12,183 nt of DNA from an uncultured Alphaproteobacteria bacterium (GTDB lineage Bacteria; Pseudomonadota; Alphaproteobacteria; RUG11792): NCBI GenBank assembly GCA_958448685.1, contig CAUDEV010000036.1, forward strand, positions 1-12,183, in the 5' to 3' direction. A model generated the notes under the pieces. That model saw only the letters and a list, made by a program, of their open reading frames with translations. It had not been told where the DNA came from and made no database searches. Below, one piece after another: positions 1-6,092 of the stretch. The position numbers and the translations under genes are program-made. Position 1 is the stretch's first letter. Every line of letters begins with the position of its first letter.

Positions 1-301
1 ATCGCCCATTCTTATCATAGAAGATCATATTTACAGACTTTTCTTCATAGTCTCTTTGCGACTACCGGAGAGCGCAAAATGCACTACCCTTACTAAATTG
101 TCTGAATTGTTTTTTGCTTACTTAAATAACGCCTTTTTTTAACGCTGATCCGATTTCATCCGATTAAAAAAAACTCACTCTTCTTAAATTGTGTTAAAAT
201 ATTCATCTTATGACTACGATAAATTATTATTTGTCGTATAGATTTGAATAACAAAAATTTCACTCCATATTCATTCCTACCATAACCTTTCTCTACTTCT
301 A

Positions 302-330
302 TTATTTTTCTTTTTTATCGATTCATAGCG
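302..330 (+). repeat. 29-bp direct repeat, copy 1
   Basis: Identical over 29 bases to 3158-3186, in the same orientation, ending in ATCGATTCATAGCG. This copy lies downstream of the coiled-coil gene; the other lies between the rep promoter and the iterons. The 5' half is T-rich, but the 3' half is complex enough that chance identity is unlikely. It may be a binding site or a trace of module recombination. Confidence 0.8.
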
Positions 331-359
331 GCTTCTGCAAGAGCGTTTTTCTGTCCCTA

Positions 360-405
360 TTATCAGACAAGCCCGTAACGCTAGGTTTACGGGCTTATGT
401 GATAA
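360..405. terminator. Inverted repeat after the coiled-coil gene, possible terminator
   Basis: A perfect 10-bp stem (AAGCCCGTAA at 369-378, TTACGGGCTT at 387-396, 8-nt loop) is extended by TTATCA (360-365) and TGATAA (400-405) across symmetric 3-nt internal loops. It begins 16 bases past the stop codon of the minus-strand gene ending at 422. Position and GC-rich stem suit a terminator, but neither strand has a good T-tract, so a protein-binding site is also possible. Confidence 0.45.
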
Positions 406-421
406 TTCGATTATTCTTTAA

Positions 422-1183
422 TTATTTAGTAAAACTCCTGAGCTGATCCTTTAAATCTTCCCGTTCTTGACGCAACTCTTCTATTTTTTCATAAAGATGT
501 TTTAACTCTTCCTTATGCTCTTTTTCTATTGCCATCAATGCACGTTCTTTTTCTACAGCCGCCCTTTCAGAAGCAATCTCCGCATCTTTCAAATTATCTC
601 TCATTGTTTGTTTAGCATTTTTTAATTCTTCATTTGCTGCATCTAATTTTTCTTTTAAAATCGGATAATCTAAGATCTTCTGCTCTGTATCTTTAAGCTT
701 ACTTGTTAACATAGAATTAATCTCTTCTTTATCTTTTAAAGAGTTACGCATTTTTCTTTCACTTTCCACCGCGTCTTTCATTGCCTTCTCCACAGCTATG
801 CATTTGTTTTCAGCTTCCTTAGCTGCAGCATATGCTTCTGCAGAACGTTCTTCTTTGATCTTCAATTCCTCTTGAAGCTTCATGATCTGTTCGTCTTTGC
901 TAACTAATAGACTTTGAAATTTTTCCAGAACACGTTCTTCCGAAGATTCTGCTATTTCTATACTATTTAAAAAAGCTGTTATTAAGGCTTTTGCGTGTCT
1001 TTCAAATTCTTCAATTTCTAACGCCCTTTCCGGGATTGCAGCTTTCGCCTTATCCATTTCAATAACCTGCATAATATGATCAAATGCTTGTGCTTGATTC
1101 ATCCCATGTGCATTACAAAATTTTCGGAATTTTTCTGCGTCTTCTGTATCAATTCTAAAATTTGTTTGTCTAATTTCTCCCAT
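422..1183 (-). CDS. RHH DNA-binding protein with long coiled coil (candidate partition/segregation protein)
   Basis: 253 residues. The N-terminal ~45 residues (QTNFRIDTEDAEKFRKFCN, then a G and a second helix) look like a ribbon-helix-helix DNA-binding domain. From about residue 60 to the end the chain is almost entirely charged heptad-like helix rich in E, K and A, a long coiled coil. This layout recalls KfrA-like or other plasmid maintenance proteins, but there is no sequence signature for one of them. The start chosen is ATG at 1181-1183, preceded by GAGGG about six bases upstream; a TTG seven codons upstream has no better support. It is monocistronic, with a consensus promoter at 1241-1269 and three direct repeats just upstream of it that may be its operator or a centromere-like site. 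The DNA-binding role is inferred from the fold; partition is a hypothesis. Confidence 0.75.
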   Translation of the reverse strand: MGEIRQTNFRIDTEDAEKFRKFCNAHGMNQAQAFDHIMQVIEMDKAKAAIPERALEIEEFERHAKALITAFLNSIEIAESSEERVLEKFQSLLVSKDEQIMKLQEELKIKEERSAEAYAAAKEAENKCIAVEKAMKDAVESERKMRNSLKDKEEINSMLTSKLKDTEQKILDYPILKEKLDAANEELKNAKQTMRDNLKDAEIASERAAVEKERALMAIEKEHKEELKHLYEKIEELRQEREDLKDQLRSFTK

Positions 1184-1240
1184 TGTTTTTCCCTCTTCTT
1201 TCAATATGGTAATCAGTGATACTTTCTTTATCTTGATATT

Positions 1241-1269
1241 ATTATATCATAATTTCTAGGTTTTGTCAA
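1241..1269 (-). promoter_or_regulatory. Perfect sigma-A promoter of the RHH/coiled-coil gene
   Basis: On the minus strand, TTGACA (1264-1269) and TATAAT (1241-1246) are separated by exactly 17 bases, with an extended -10 (TGATATAAT). The -10 lies in an imperfect dyad, TGATAT/ATATCA (1234-1249). The start codon is about 60 bases downstream. Confidence 0.85.
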
Positions 1270-1271
1270 TT

Positions 1272-1307
1272 TTGTTATACATTGTTATACATGTTATTGT
1301 TATACAT
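1272..1307. repeat. Three direct repeats TTGTTATACAT next to the promoter
   Basis: Exact 11-bp copies lie at 1272-1282, 1282-1292 and 1297-1307, directly upstream of the -35 element of the RHH/coiled-coil gene. Short tandem sites of this kind are typical binding sites for RHH regulators and partition proteins, so this may be an autoregulatory operator or a centromere-like array. Confidence 0.75.
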
Positions 1308-1374
1308 AATTTTAATTGATATATTAAAATCAATAAAAAAACATTTATTTTTTTAATTTACTAAAAATGGCAAC

Positions 1375-1408
1375 AAAAAAACTCTTAGTAAATTTCACTA
1401 AGAGTTTT
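1375..1408 (-). terminator. Rho-independent terminator of the rep operon
   Basis: A perfect 12-bp stem, AAAACTCTTAGT (1378-1389) with ACTAAGAGTTTT (1397-1408), has a 7-nt loop. Read on the minus strand it is followed by an unbroken run of T (complement of the A run at 1375-1380). It lies downstream of the frameshifted gene ending at 1634 and would end leftward transcription from rep. Confidence 0.75.
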
Positions 1409-1414
1409 GTAGTA

Positions 1415-1447
1415 AATAATATCAAAAGAAGCTCTTTTGATGTTATT
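1415..1447. repeat. Imperfect 15-bp hairpin
   Basis: The arms AATAATATCAAAAGA (1415-1429) and TCTTTTGATGTTATT (1433-1447) pair with one non-Watson-Crick position around a 3-nt loop. It lies between the terminator and the solitary iteron copy. It could be a second terminator or a protein site. Confidence 0.55.
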
Positions 1448-1450
1448 ATT

Positions 1451-1470
1451 ATAACAGATTGATAGTTTTG
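1451..1470 (-). repeat. Solitary iteron copy, reversed, distant from the origin
   Basis: The reverse complement is CAAAACTATCAATCTGTTAT, identical over 20 bases to the first origin iteron with its flank (3215-3234). It is 1.7 kb from the origin array and inverted. Rep proteins of iteron plasmids can use such outlying sites for handcuffing or copy control; that role is inferred here. Confidence 0.8.
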
Positions 1471-1633
1471 AAACAACCTCTTTTCAGCTCATATTTTTCA
1501 AAGGTATCCGATCGAAAATCTTTCGCTTACGCGCTAACGCCCGCCACGAAAATTTCAACTGTAAAAAACAACAGTTTCATTTTTCGTTCTGGTTGTTGAA
1601 AATTATTCTTTCCTTTATTACGGATATTGGCTG

Positions 1634-2298
1634 CTACGCATTTTTAATTTCATCCACTTTCTTTCTATATTCTTCTTTTAATGTTAAATAGTTTTTGATT
1701 TCTTCCGCCTGTTCGTCTGTAATCAATTTTTTATCTCCATTTGGATAAATGAAATAATTTCCTGCTTTTCCATAAATTTTTTGATTCCATGTGCATCCCT
1801 TTAAAACCTCCGGAACTGCGGGTTTTTTTATTAAGTCAATTTTCTCTTTTTTTTCGCGCCATTCTTTTTGACGTTCTAACGCAATTCGATAATGCACTTC
1901 GGCAAATAGACCGCTATCCGCGACCATACTTTTCGCTCCAATAGACGTAGCTTTTATGATCTCTTCTTCCAAGCTATCTAATTTTATGATTTTATTCCAA
2001 CATAATGTCGGAAGCTGAAAAGAATACCAATCGTCTGCCGATTCCCTTTCACTCCAGCTATAATTTCCCAACGATTTAATTTCATCTTTATGTGGTTTTG
2101 TATCACCACTGAACCACACAGATAGCAAAATACTCCCATCTTTTTCATTGATGTATGGCAACACTGTTGCATTAAAAATAAGCCCTTCTTTTTTCGTCTC
2201 TTCTTCTTTTTTCTTTCTATAACATTCCTTACATAATCCGTGTATTTTAATTCTACTGTATCTTCATGCCCACAACTCATCATTATTTCATATTTCAT
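1634..2298 (-). pseudogene. Frameshifted zinc-knuckle plasmid protein of unknown function
   Basis: The frame opening at ATG 2296-2298 (AAGGAG nine bases upstream) gives MKYEIMMSCGHEDTVEL, the start of a cysteine/histidine metal-binding motif. It then reads into a lysine-rich run and a non-homologous tail. About one codon beyond the break, the -1 frame reads KIHGLCKECYRKKK, supplying the second CxxC pair, and continues open as GLIFNATVLPYINEKDG to the stop at 1634. The long second frame (176 residues after a GTG) has no start with a ribosome binding site. The spacing between the two cysteine pairs seems shorter than I remember for related plasmid proteins, so a small out-of-frame deletion around 2245-2250 is likely. 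The gene starts 36 bases after rep and is probably co-transcribed with it. A sequencing error or programmed frameshift is possible. The function is not known. Confidence 0.7.
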
Positions 2299-2334
2299 AA
2301 CCCATTTCTCCTTTTACTTTAATCATAAAAAATG

Positions 2335-3090
2335 TTAATCCTGATGATATACCATATTGATATGAAAGACTATTGCTACTACTGATCTTCCCTTTTTTTT
2401 ATAAGTGTAGGTAATCCGATACAATGTTACTCTTTCAATTTCTTTGATTGCTGCATCAATTACACGCTGCTTTAAATTTGCAAAAGACTTATACTTATCT
2501 ATACAATCACAGCATTCCCGAATTTGTTCTATGGTTAATTCAAAATCTTTCCCTTTTTTAGGTAACACCTTTGAAAGAACTCTTTCCTGCAAAAGCTCAA
2601 AGATCCGAATTGCATAAACAGATTTCATCGTTAATATATTATCTAATGTGTATTGAGTGTATCTTTCTTTTAAATTTAAAAGCAATGGTTTTAATTCATC
2701 ATTTAGTTTAATTGCTACTCCAACATCCGCTTGATATTCACATTTTGATACCCAGGGAATTTTCATCCATTTTAATTTTTTCCCTGAACCACTTTTAATA
2801 AAAACAGGATTATTAATAATATCATCTGTAATCTCATCAATATCACGATATATATTACTTCTTGAGATTCCCAGTAATTCAGATAAATCCGCAATCGTTA
2901 TAACATATGGTTTCAGTTCTGTATCATCATATTTAATCTGCATGATTGCTGCTCGGATCAACTTTGCACTATTTAGTTTTAACGCTTGTCGCCCACTGAT
3001 TAAAGTATTTGATTGGCAAACATAATTATTACTATTTAAACTAAAATCAAAACTTAATTGTCCCTCGATATTTTTCTTTCCTCGTGCCAT
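2335..3090 (-). CDS. Rep_3-family plasmid replication initiator (RepB-like)
   Basis: 251 residues, matching the usual length of Rep_3 (initiator Rep protein) family members, which bind iterons as monomers and open the origin for theta replication. The N-terminal winged-helix region (about residues 30-150) includes a helix-turn-helix-like stretch, DLSELLGISRSNIYRDID, and the typical YTQYTLDNILTMKSVYAIR segment. The second winged helix ends with YRITYTYKKKGR. I chose ATG at 3088-3090, with AAGGA nine bases upstream; a TTG three codons earlier is less likely. A strong promoter lies at 3124-3152, and the iterons and a DnaA box lie just beyond it, the usual arrangement for autoregulated iteron plasmids. 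The next gene leftward is the frameshifted zinc-knuckle gene. Confidence 0.92.
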   Translation of the reverse strand: MARGKKNIEGQLSFDFSLNSNNYVCQSNTLISGRQALKLNSAKLIRAAIMQIKYDDTELKPYVITIADLSELLGISRSNIYRDIDEITDDIINNPVFIKSGSGKKLKWMKIPWVSKCEYQADVGVAIKLNDELKPLLLNLKERYTQYTLDNILTMKSVYAIRIFELLQERVLSKVLPKKGKDFELTIEQIRECCDCIDKYKSFANLKQRVIDAAIKEIERVTLYRITYTYKKKGRSVVAIVFHINMVYHQD

Positions 3091-3123
3091 TATTTCCAAT
3101 CCTTATATTATTTATTTATACTC

Positions 3124-3152
3124 ATTATAATCAAAAAATAACATACTTTCAA
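3124..3152 (-). promoter_or_regulatory. rep promoter
   Basis: On the minus strand, TTGAAA (3147-3152) and TATAAT (3124-3129) are separated by 17 bases. The rep start codon is about 35 bases downstream. The 29-bp repeat copy (3158-3186) abuts the upstream side and the iterons begin about 65 bases upstream, so Rep binding could affect it. Confidence 0.8.
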
Positions 3153-3157
3153 TCACG

Positions 3158-3186
3158 TTATTTTTCTTTTTTATCGATTCATAGCG
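3158..3186 (+). repeat. 29-bp direct repeat, copy 2
   Basis: Identical to 302-330 in the same orientation. It lies between the rep promoter and the iteron array. It could be a regulatory site for rep, or the scar of a recombination that copied the rep upstream region. Confidence 0.8.
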
Positions 3187-3217
3187 ACTCCAAACGTGTT
3201 TTTTTATAGTAAATCAA

Positions 3218-3320
3218 AACTATCAATCTGTTATCTTTTATATACCTGCCTTTTTTCAAAACTATCTATTTGTTATGTTATCACTATCAATTTGTTATAT
3301 TATCGCTATCAATTTGTTAT
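3218..3320 (+). repeat. Iteron array (four copies)
   Basis: Copies lie at 3218-3234, 3260-3276, 3282-3298 and 3304-3320, with consensus ACTATCAATTTGTTAT and one or two substitutions in the first two. The last three are spaced 22 bases apart, two helical turns, so they face the same side of DNA. The first is 42 bases from the second. They are the expected Rep binding sites. Confidence 0.9.
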
Positions 3321-3329
3321 ATTTAAAAA

Positions 3330-3338
3330 TGTGGATAA
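3330..3338 (-). promoter_or_regulatory. DnaA box
   Basis: TGTGGATAA is the exact reverse complement of the consensus TTATCCACA. It lies ten bases after the last iteron and before the AT-rich segment, as expected for host DnaA assistance at an iteron origin. Confidence 0.8.
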
Positions 3339-3465
3339 CTCATACAAACCCAGTGTTTACAAGGCTTCCAAGACTTACGTTTTTGTTGCCCAATTATATA
3401 AATTAAGTAAATGTTTCTTTTATATCTATCTATATAACCAATTCAAAAATATCAAAATGTTATAT

Positions 3466-3867
3466 TTAATTAAATGGAAGGTCCTCGTCTATATTATCTG
3501 TACTGCCGGAAAAGTTTTCGGGAGAAGTTGAATTTATATGATTTTCTGCTTTGCTTTGTGCAAATTCCTGCTCTTCTATAACTATTTCAGTAGTGTGTAT
3601 TTTCACCCCATCTTTATTAATATAACTTCCTGTTTGAATACGTCCGGAAATAGCAATCCGCATTCCTTTTCGGAAATATTTTTGTGCAAATTCTGCAGAA
3701 CGTCCAAAAAGAACACAAGGAATAAAATCAGTGGCAGGTTCACTTTCACGACGAATCTTCCGATCAACTGCAATATTATATCGTGCAATAGCTGTTGCAT
3801 TCTCTCCCTTTGAGTAATAAATTTCAGGATCTTTTGTTAATCGACCTACTAAAATAACTTTGTTCAT
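3466..3867 (-). CDS. ssb: Single-stranded DNA-binding protein
   Basis: 133 residues. An OB-fold SSB domain covers residues 1 to about 103, with the family start MNKVILVGRLTKDPE and the conserved blocks YNIAVDRK, FIPCVLFGR and GMRIAISGRIQ. A short polar linker leads to the acidic protein-interaction tail DEDLPFN, which matches the usual DDDLPF end except for one extra asparagine. It binds ssDNA as a tetramer during replication and probably protects the transferred strand after conjugation. AAAGGA lies about ten bases before the ATG, and a perfect promoter lies at 3910-3938. It is leftward, the same direction as rep, with the origin between the two. Confidence 0.95.
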   Translation of the reverse strand: MNKVILVGRLTKDPEIYYSKGENATAIARYNIAVDRKIRRESEPATDFIPCVLFGRSAEFAQKYFRKGMRIAISGRIQTGSYINKDGVKIHTTEIVIEEQEFAQSKAENHINSTSPENFSGSTDNIDEDLPFN

Positions 3868-3909
3868 AATGTAATTTCCTTTCTTATATTTATTATTTAC
3901 TATATATAT

Positions 3910-3938
3910 ATTATAATATAGAAAATAATATTTGTCAA
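3910..3938 (-). promoter_or_regulatory. Perfect sigma-A promoter of ssb
   Basis: On the minus strand, TTGACA (3933-3938) and TATAAT (3910-3915) are separated by exactly 17 bases. The ssb ATG is about 43 bases downstream. Confidence 0.85.
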
Positions 3939-4071
3939 TGAAATTCAGATTTTAATGTAGAACATATTAAGACATTTGAAAAATTATGGTTGCGGGAATT
4001 TGATTGTACTTCTTTTTGTTTTTTAGCTTATTTTTTATAAAAAGTAGGAAGCGGTTTGTTGCCGCTTCCGA

Positions 4072-4089
4072 GGTGCTATAAATAGCACC
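4072..4089 (+). repeat. 18-bp palindrome, copy 1
   Basis: GGTGCTATAAATAGCACC: 8-bp arms around AA. The arms extend to 9 bp with flanking A/T. It is followed by a T-rich run, so this copy could act as a terminator on the plus strand. Confidence 0.9.
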
Positions 4090-4225
4090 TTTTATTTTAA
4101 TCACCCCCAACCCCTCTAATAGGGGCTTTAGTAAGTTGTAGCTGGGGAAGTTTCATTATAATTTTTTTGTATTTTATTCAGCTTATTTTTATGAAAGGTA
4201 GGAAGCGGTTTGCTGCCGCTTCCGA

Positions 4226-4243
4226 GGTGCTATAAATAGCACC
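4226..4243 (+). repeat. 18-bp palindrome, copy 2
   Basis: Identical to copy 1 and lying in the second unit of the tandem duplication, exactly 154 bases away, again followed by a T-rich run. Confidence 0.9.
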
Positions 4244-4373
4244 TTTTATTTTAACCACCCCCAACCCCTCTAATAGGGGCTTTAGCAAGTTGTGGCTAGG
4301 GTACGTCTATCATTTAACCGGATGTTTGCTTGTCTCACTACTCTGCCCATCCTTCTTCTTTTTCCTGATGATC

Positions 4374-4596
4374 GTTGAAAAGTGCGGTGTACGTCTGTTG
4401 CTAAATAAATGTATGGTAAAAATAATTGCTATGGTAGCTTACAGAATGGTTGCCACACACTCGCAAAAAAATGCAACGGGCTTTCACGGCATAAATGCCC
4501 GTACCGGGCACATATTCCATGATCCCATTGACATTTTCTTTTGAGGCGTGGCAAATACAAAATCAGCAACAGACGGTTGCACCGCACATTGACAAC
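4374..4596. repeat. Large imperfect inverted repeat, possible structured leader
   Basis: Left arm 4374-4402 and right arm 4565-4596 pair through two exact blocks: CGTCTGTTGCT with AGCAACAGACG, and GTGCGGTG with CACCGCAC. A few bases are unpaired between them. About 160 bases lie inside, including smaller stems (TGCCCG/CGGGCA; TTGCCAC at 4449 with GTGGCAA at 4548). The structure ends about 40 bases before the gene at 4636, so a cis-regulatory RNA is one reading; a decayed MITE-like insertion is another. No target-site duplication is visible. Confidence 0.6.
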
Positions 4597-4635
4597 TACA
4601 TACAAAAAACAAAAAGGAGAAGGAGGGACAGATAA

Positions 4636-4923
4636 GTGGACATCGAAATTATTTCTGTAGAGATTAAAAAAGGAATTGTAATGATCACAGGCATTGATGT
4701 GTCTGATGAAAACCTCCGGCGCATGGAGCGTATGAAAGACGATGGGATGCAAACAGAAGTAACCTTTTGTTTCGACAGCCATCAATCGAAAGATCTACAA
4801 TATCTTTATAACTGGCTTAAACGCCAAAAGGCAGCTAAAGGAGCAACTACATGGGGAGAAGCACTTCACAAAACGATAGGAACAATTACCGTTATTGCAA
4901 AAAAATATAGGAGCTGGGAATAA
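4636..4923 (+). CDS. Small protein of unknown function
   Basis: 95 residues from a GTG start, chosen because AGGAGG lies nine bases upstream; an ATG 15 codons later lacks such a site. The protein is soluble-looking, with a beta-type start (VDIEIISVEIKKGIVMITGIDV) followed by charged helical segments and a conserved-looking end, WGEALHKTIGTITVIAKKY. I do not recognise a family. The stop codon lies in the loop of a terminator-like hairpin that separates it from the DUF5688-like gene 37 bases on, so it heads the same transcription unit with possible attenuation after it. Confidence 0.7.
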   Translation: MDIEIISVEIKKGIVMITGIDVSDENLRRMERMKDDGMQTEVTFCFDSHQSKDLQYLYNWLKRQKAAKGATTWGEALHKTIGTITVIAKKYRSWE

Positions 4924-4938
4924 CCAGCTCCGCTTTTT
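4910..4938 (+). terminator. Terminator or attenuator between the small gene and the DUF5688-like gene
   Basis: A perfect 8-bp stem, GGAGCTGG (4910-4917) with CCAGCTCC (4924-4931), has a 6-nt loop that contains the stop codon. A CG step and five T's follow. As the same-strand gene at 4961 starts soon after, it may lower rather than abolish downstream expression. Confidence 0.7.
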
Positions 4939-4960
4939 ATTTATGAAAGGAGAATTGATT

Positions 4961-5620
4961 ATGAAACAAGACAAATTCATGGAAGAAGTAAAAGAAATAA
5001 TAAGAGCAAATATACTGAAAAAGGTTTTGCCGCGTCTGATCCCGGAACGGGATATCAAGCAGGACAAGTCGATCTTGGTTCACCGTTTCCTTGATTTAGG
5101 CATTATTTATGAGATAAAAATTGAAAATGTTTCTTTCGTTATTTTGCATGAAATGTTAGAAGATTTAAACATTTCTGCAGAAGAAGTTCAGTTTGCGGCT
5201 ATTGCAAATATGAAAAAACAGGCAAAGATTCAAACGATGAGGGAAATTCTTTCAGAACATTTTTTAGAAGCGGAGGTTTCGCCTCAAAAAGAAAGTTCGG
5301 CAGAAATGTATGTTGTGTCTGCAGGAGATGATTTAATAACGGGGAAGCTTTCAAATGGAGCAGCCGCAATTCTCTCAAGAAGCATCCGAAAACAGATTGT
5401 AAAAAGAATGGGAGGAAACGCTTATCTCCTGCCCTCTTCCATAGAAGAATTTATCGTTTGTCCGGAAATAAAAGGAGAAGAGAAAGAATTGCTTAAAATG
5501 GTGTATTCCATTAATCATTCTGATATCATTCCAGATTCTCTCTTTTTAAGTAATAGCATTTATTATCTGGAAGAAAATGGAGATATCCGAGTAATTACAT
5601 CTGAAAAAATGAAGCCATGA
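4961..5620 (+). CDS. DUF5688-like protein (first copy)
   Basis: 219 residues. The C-terminal half (about 117-210) has the pattern I associate with DUF5688: MYVVSAGD, then NGAAAILSRSIRKQIVKRM, then AYLLPSSIEEFIVCP, then a helix and LSNSIYYLEENGDI. The N-terminal ~105 residues are mainly helical. No catalytic motif, signal peptide or membrane segment is visible, and the biochemical role of the family is not known to me. The start ATG at 4961 has AAGGAG eight bases upstream; an earlier in-frame ATG at 4895 would lie within the preceding gene. Its stop overlaps the start of the JAMM gene by four bases (ATGA), so translation is probably coupled. Confidence 0.8.
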   Translation: MKQDKFMEEVKEIIRANILKKVLPRLIPERDIKQDKSILVHRFLDLGIIYEIKIENVSFVILHEMLEDLNISAEEVQFAAIANMKKQAKIQTMREILSEHFLEAEVSPQKESSAEMYVVSAGDDLITGKLSNGAAAILSRSIRKQIVKRMGGNAYLLPSSIEEFIVCPEIKGEEKELLKMVYSINHSDIIPDSLFLSNSIYYLEENGDIRVITSEKMKP

Positions 5621-6090
5621 ATCAGTATGGATTGATTTTAAAAGAAGGGCGTCCCGAACTGTTGTTGCAGGGGACGCCCCTTGCAGGAAAAACATTTGTT
5701 TGTAATCCAATAGATGCAGCAAATTTAAGCAGAAAGGTTTTTTTGTTGGATGTGCAGGCGGAAGAACATTTGTGTTTTTTTGCTTTAAATATAAAAGGAG
5801 AGGTTTTAGGAACATTTGAGATCGCTCATGGAACTGCATCCGGTTGCATGGTAACTCCGCGGGAATTTTTGATCAGGCTGCTACTTGTGGGTGCAACCCA
5901 GTTTATAGCAGTGCATAACCATCCATCAAAAGATCCAAAACCCTCTCATGAGGACTGGAAGTTTACTGAAAGACTTTTTGAAGCATCAGATTTGATCGGG
6001 ATTGAGCTTTTGGATCATGTCATCGTAGGTGGAGAGAATCAATATTCTATGCGGGAAAATGATTGTACTATATGGAAAAGGAGAAAATGA
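5617..6090 (+). CDS. RadC-like JAB/JAMM domain protein
   Basis: 157 residues, mostly a single JAB domain. The JAMM zinc motif is complete: H100-N-H102 followed by S110-x-x-D113 in HNHPSKDPKPSHED, with a candidate glutamate at E62 in KGEVLG. The flanks match RadC-type proteins (LNIKGEVLGTFEIAHGT, GIELLDHVIVGG). It lacks the N-terminal helix-hairpin-helix part of full RadC (about 220 residues), the usual form on mobile elements. Known JAMM enzymes are zinc isopeptidases or metalloproteases; RadC-type activity is unresolved, with a DNA-related role often presumed. It sits between two DUF5688-like genes, overlapping the first by 4 bases and ending within a few bases of the second. Confidence 0.9.
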   Translation: MNQYGLILKEGRPELLLQGTPLAGKTFVCNPIDAANLSRKVFLLDVQAEEHLCFFALNIKGEVLGTFEIAHGTASGCMVTPREFLIRLLLVGATQFIAVHNHPSKDPKPSHEDWKFTERLFEASDLIGIELLDHVIVGGENQYSMRENDCTIWKRRK

Positions 6091-6092
6091 TT

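Larger units (their letters stand above)
1..421. other. Left non-coding stretch
   Basis: I see no convincing gene here. It holds an 8-bp direct repeat (ATCCGATT at 148-155 and 158-165), one copy of a 29-bp repeat (302-330) and an inverted repeat (360-405), the last two listed separately. If the molecule is circular, the first 18 bases would be the 5' end of the minus-strand gene that runs off the right edge: codons continue in frame from 12183 to an ATG at 16-18, with a stop at 25-27. This is inference only. Confidence 0.5.
1184..1633. other. Intergenic region with regulatory repeats and hairpins
   Basis: No gene is visible. From left to right it contains the promoter and repeats of the leftward RHH gene, an AT-rich spacer, a terminator (1375-1408), a second hairpin (1415-1447), a solitary iteron (1451-1470) and a GC-richer patch around 1520-1545. 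Nothing further is recognised between 1471 and 1633. Confidence 0.6.
3188..3465. other. Origin of replication (oriV), iteron type
   Basis: This region between rep and ssb has four 17-bp iterons (3218-3320), a perfect DnaA box (3330-3338) and, beyond it, a very AT-rich tract (about 3385-3465) suited to strand opening. With the adjacent Rep_3 initiator this is a standard theta-type origin. An open frame across it on the plus strand is low-complexity and not a gene. Confidence 0.88.
4013..4304 (+). repeat. Tandem duplication, period 154 bp
   Basis: Two units (about 4013-4150 and 4164-4304) share the same order of parts: a T-rich lead, a hairpin GGAAGCGG/CCGCTTCC (4047-4069 and 4201-4223), the 18-bp palindrome (4072 and 4226), a T-rich stretch, and a C-rich segment with hairpin CCCCT/AGGGG ending in GGGGCTTTAG. 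The units differ at scattered positions, so the duplication is not recent. Its function is not known. Confidence 0.85.
3939..4635. other. Structured intergenic region before the DUF5688 operon
   Basis: No convincing gene is present. The first part (about 4013-4304) is a tandem duplication with a 154-bp period. The second part holds a large imperfect inverted repeat (4374-4596) with smaller hairpins inside, such as TGCCCG/CGGGCA around 4496-4510. An open frame at 4290-4544 lacks a ribosome binding site and protein-like composition and is not called. I found no good promoter for the gene at 4636. Confidence 0.6.

Noticed and set aside
1..28. Short minus-strand frame MIFYDKNGR leaving the left edge
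   Set aside because: Only nine codons are visible, with no ribosome binding site; on a circular molecule it would stop at once.
302..3186. CRISPR or insertion-sequence interpretation of the repeats
   Set aside because: The repeats are few and not regularly spaced by unique spacers, and there is no cas or transposase gene and no terminal inverted repeats with target duplication.
3196..3531. Plus-strand open frame of 111 codons across the origin
   Set aside because: It runs through the iterons, the DnaA box and the AT-rich tract, has low-complexity Y/L/I/K composition and no ribosome binding site. It also overlaps the end of ssb on the other strand.
3538..3813. Open frames opposite and within ssb
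   Set aside because: They are shadows of a well-supported ssb gene and have no initiation signals.
4290..4544. 84-codon plus-strand open frame
   Set aside because: It starts inside the tandem duplication without a ribosome site, overlaps the large inverted repeat and has cysteine- and phenylalanine-rich chance composition.
4589..4594. TTGACA as -35 of a promoter for the gene at 4636
   Set aside because: No acceptable -10 lies 15-19 bases downstream; that stretch is A-rich and runs into the ribosome site.
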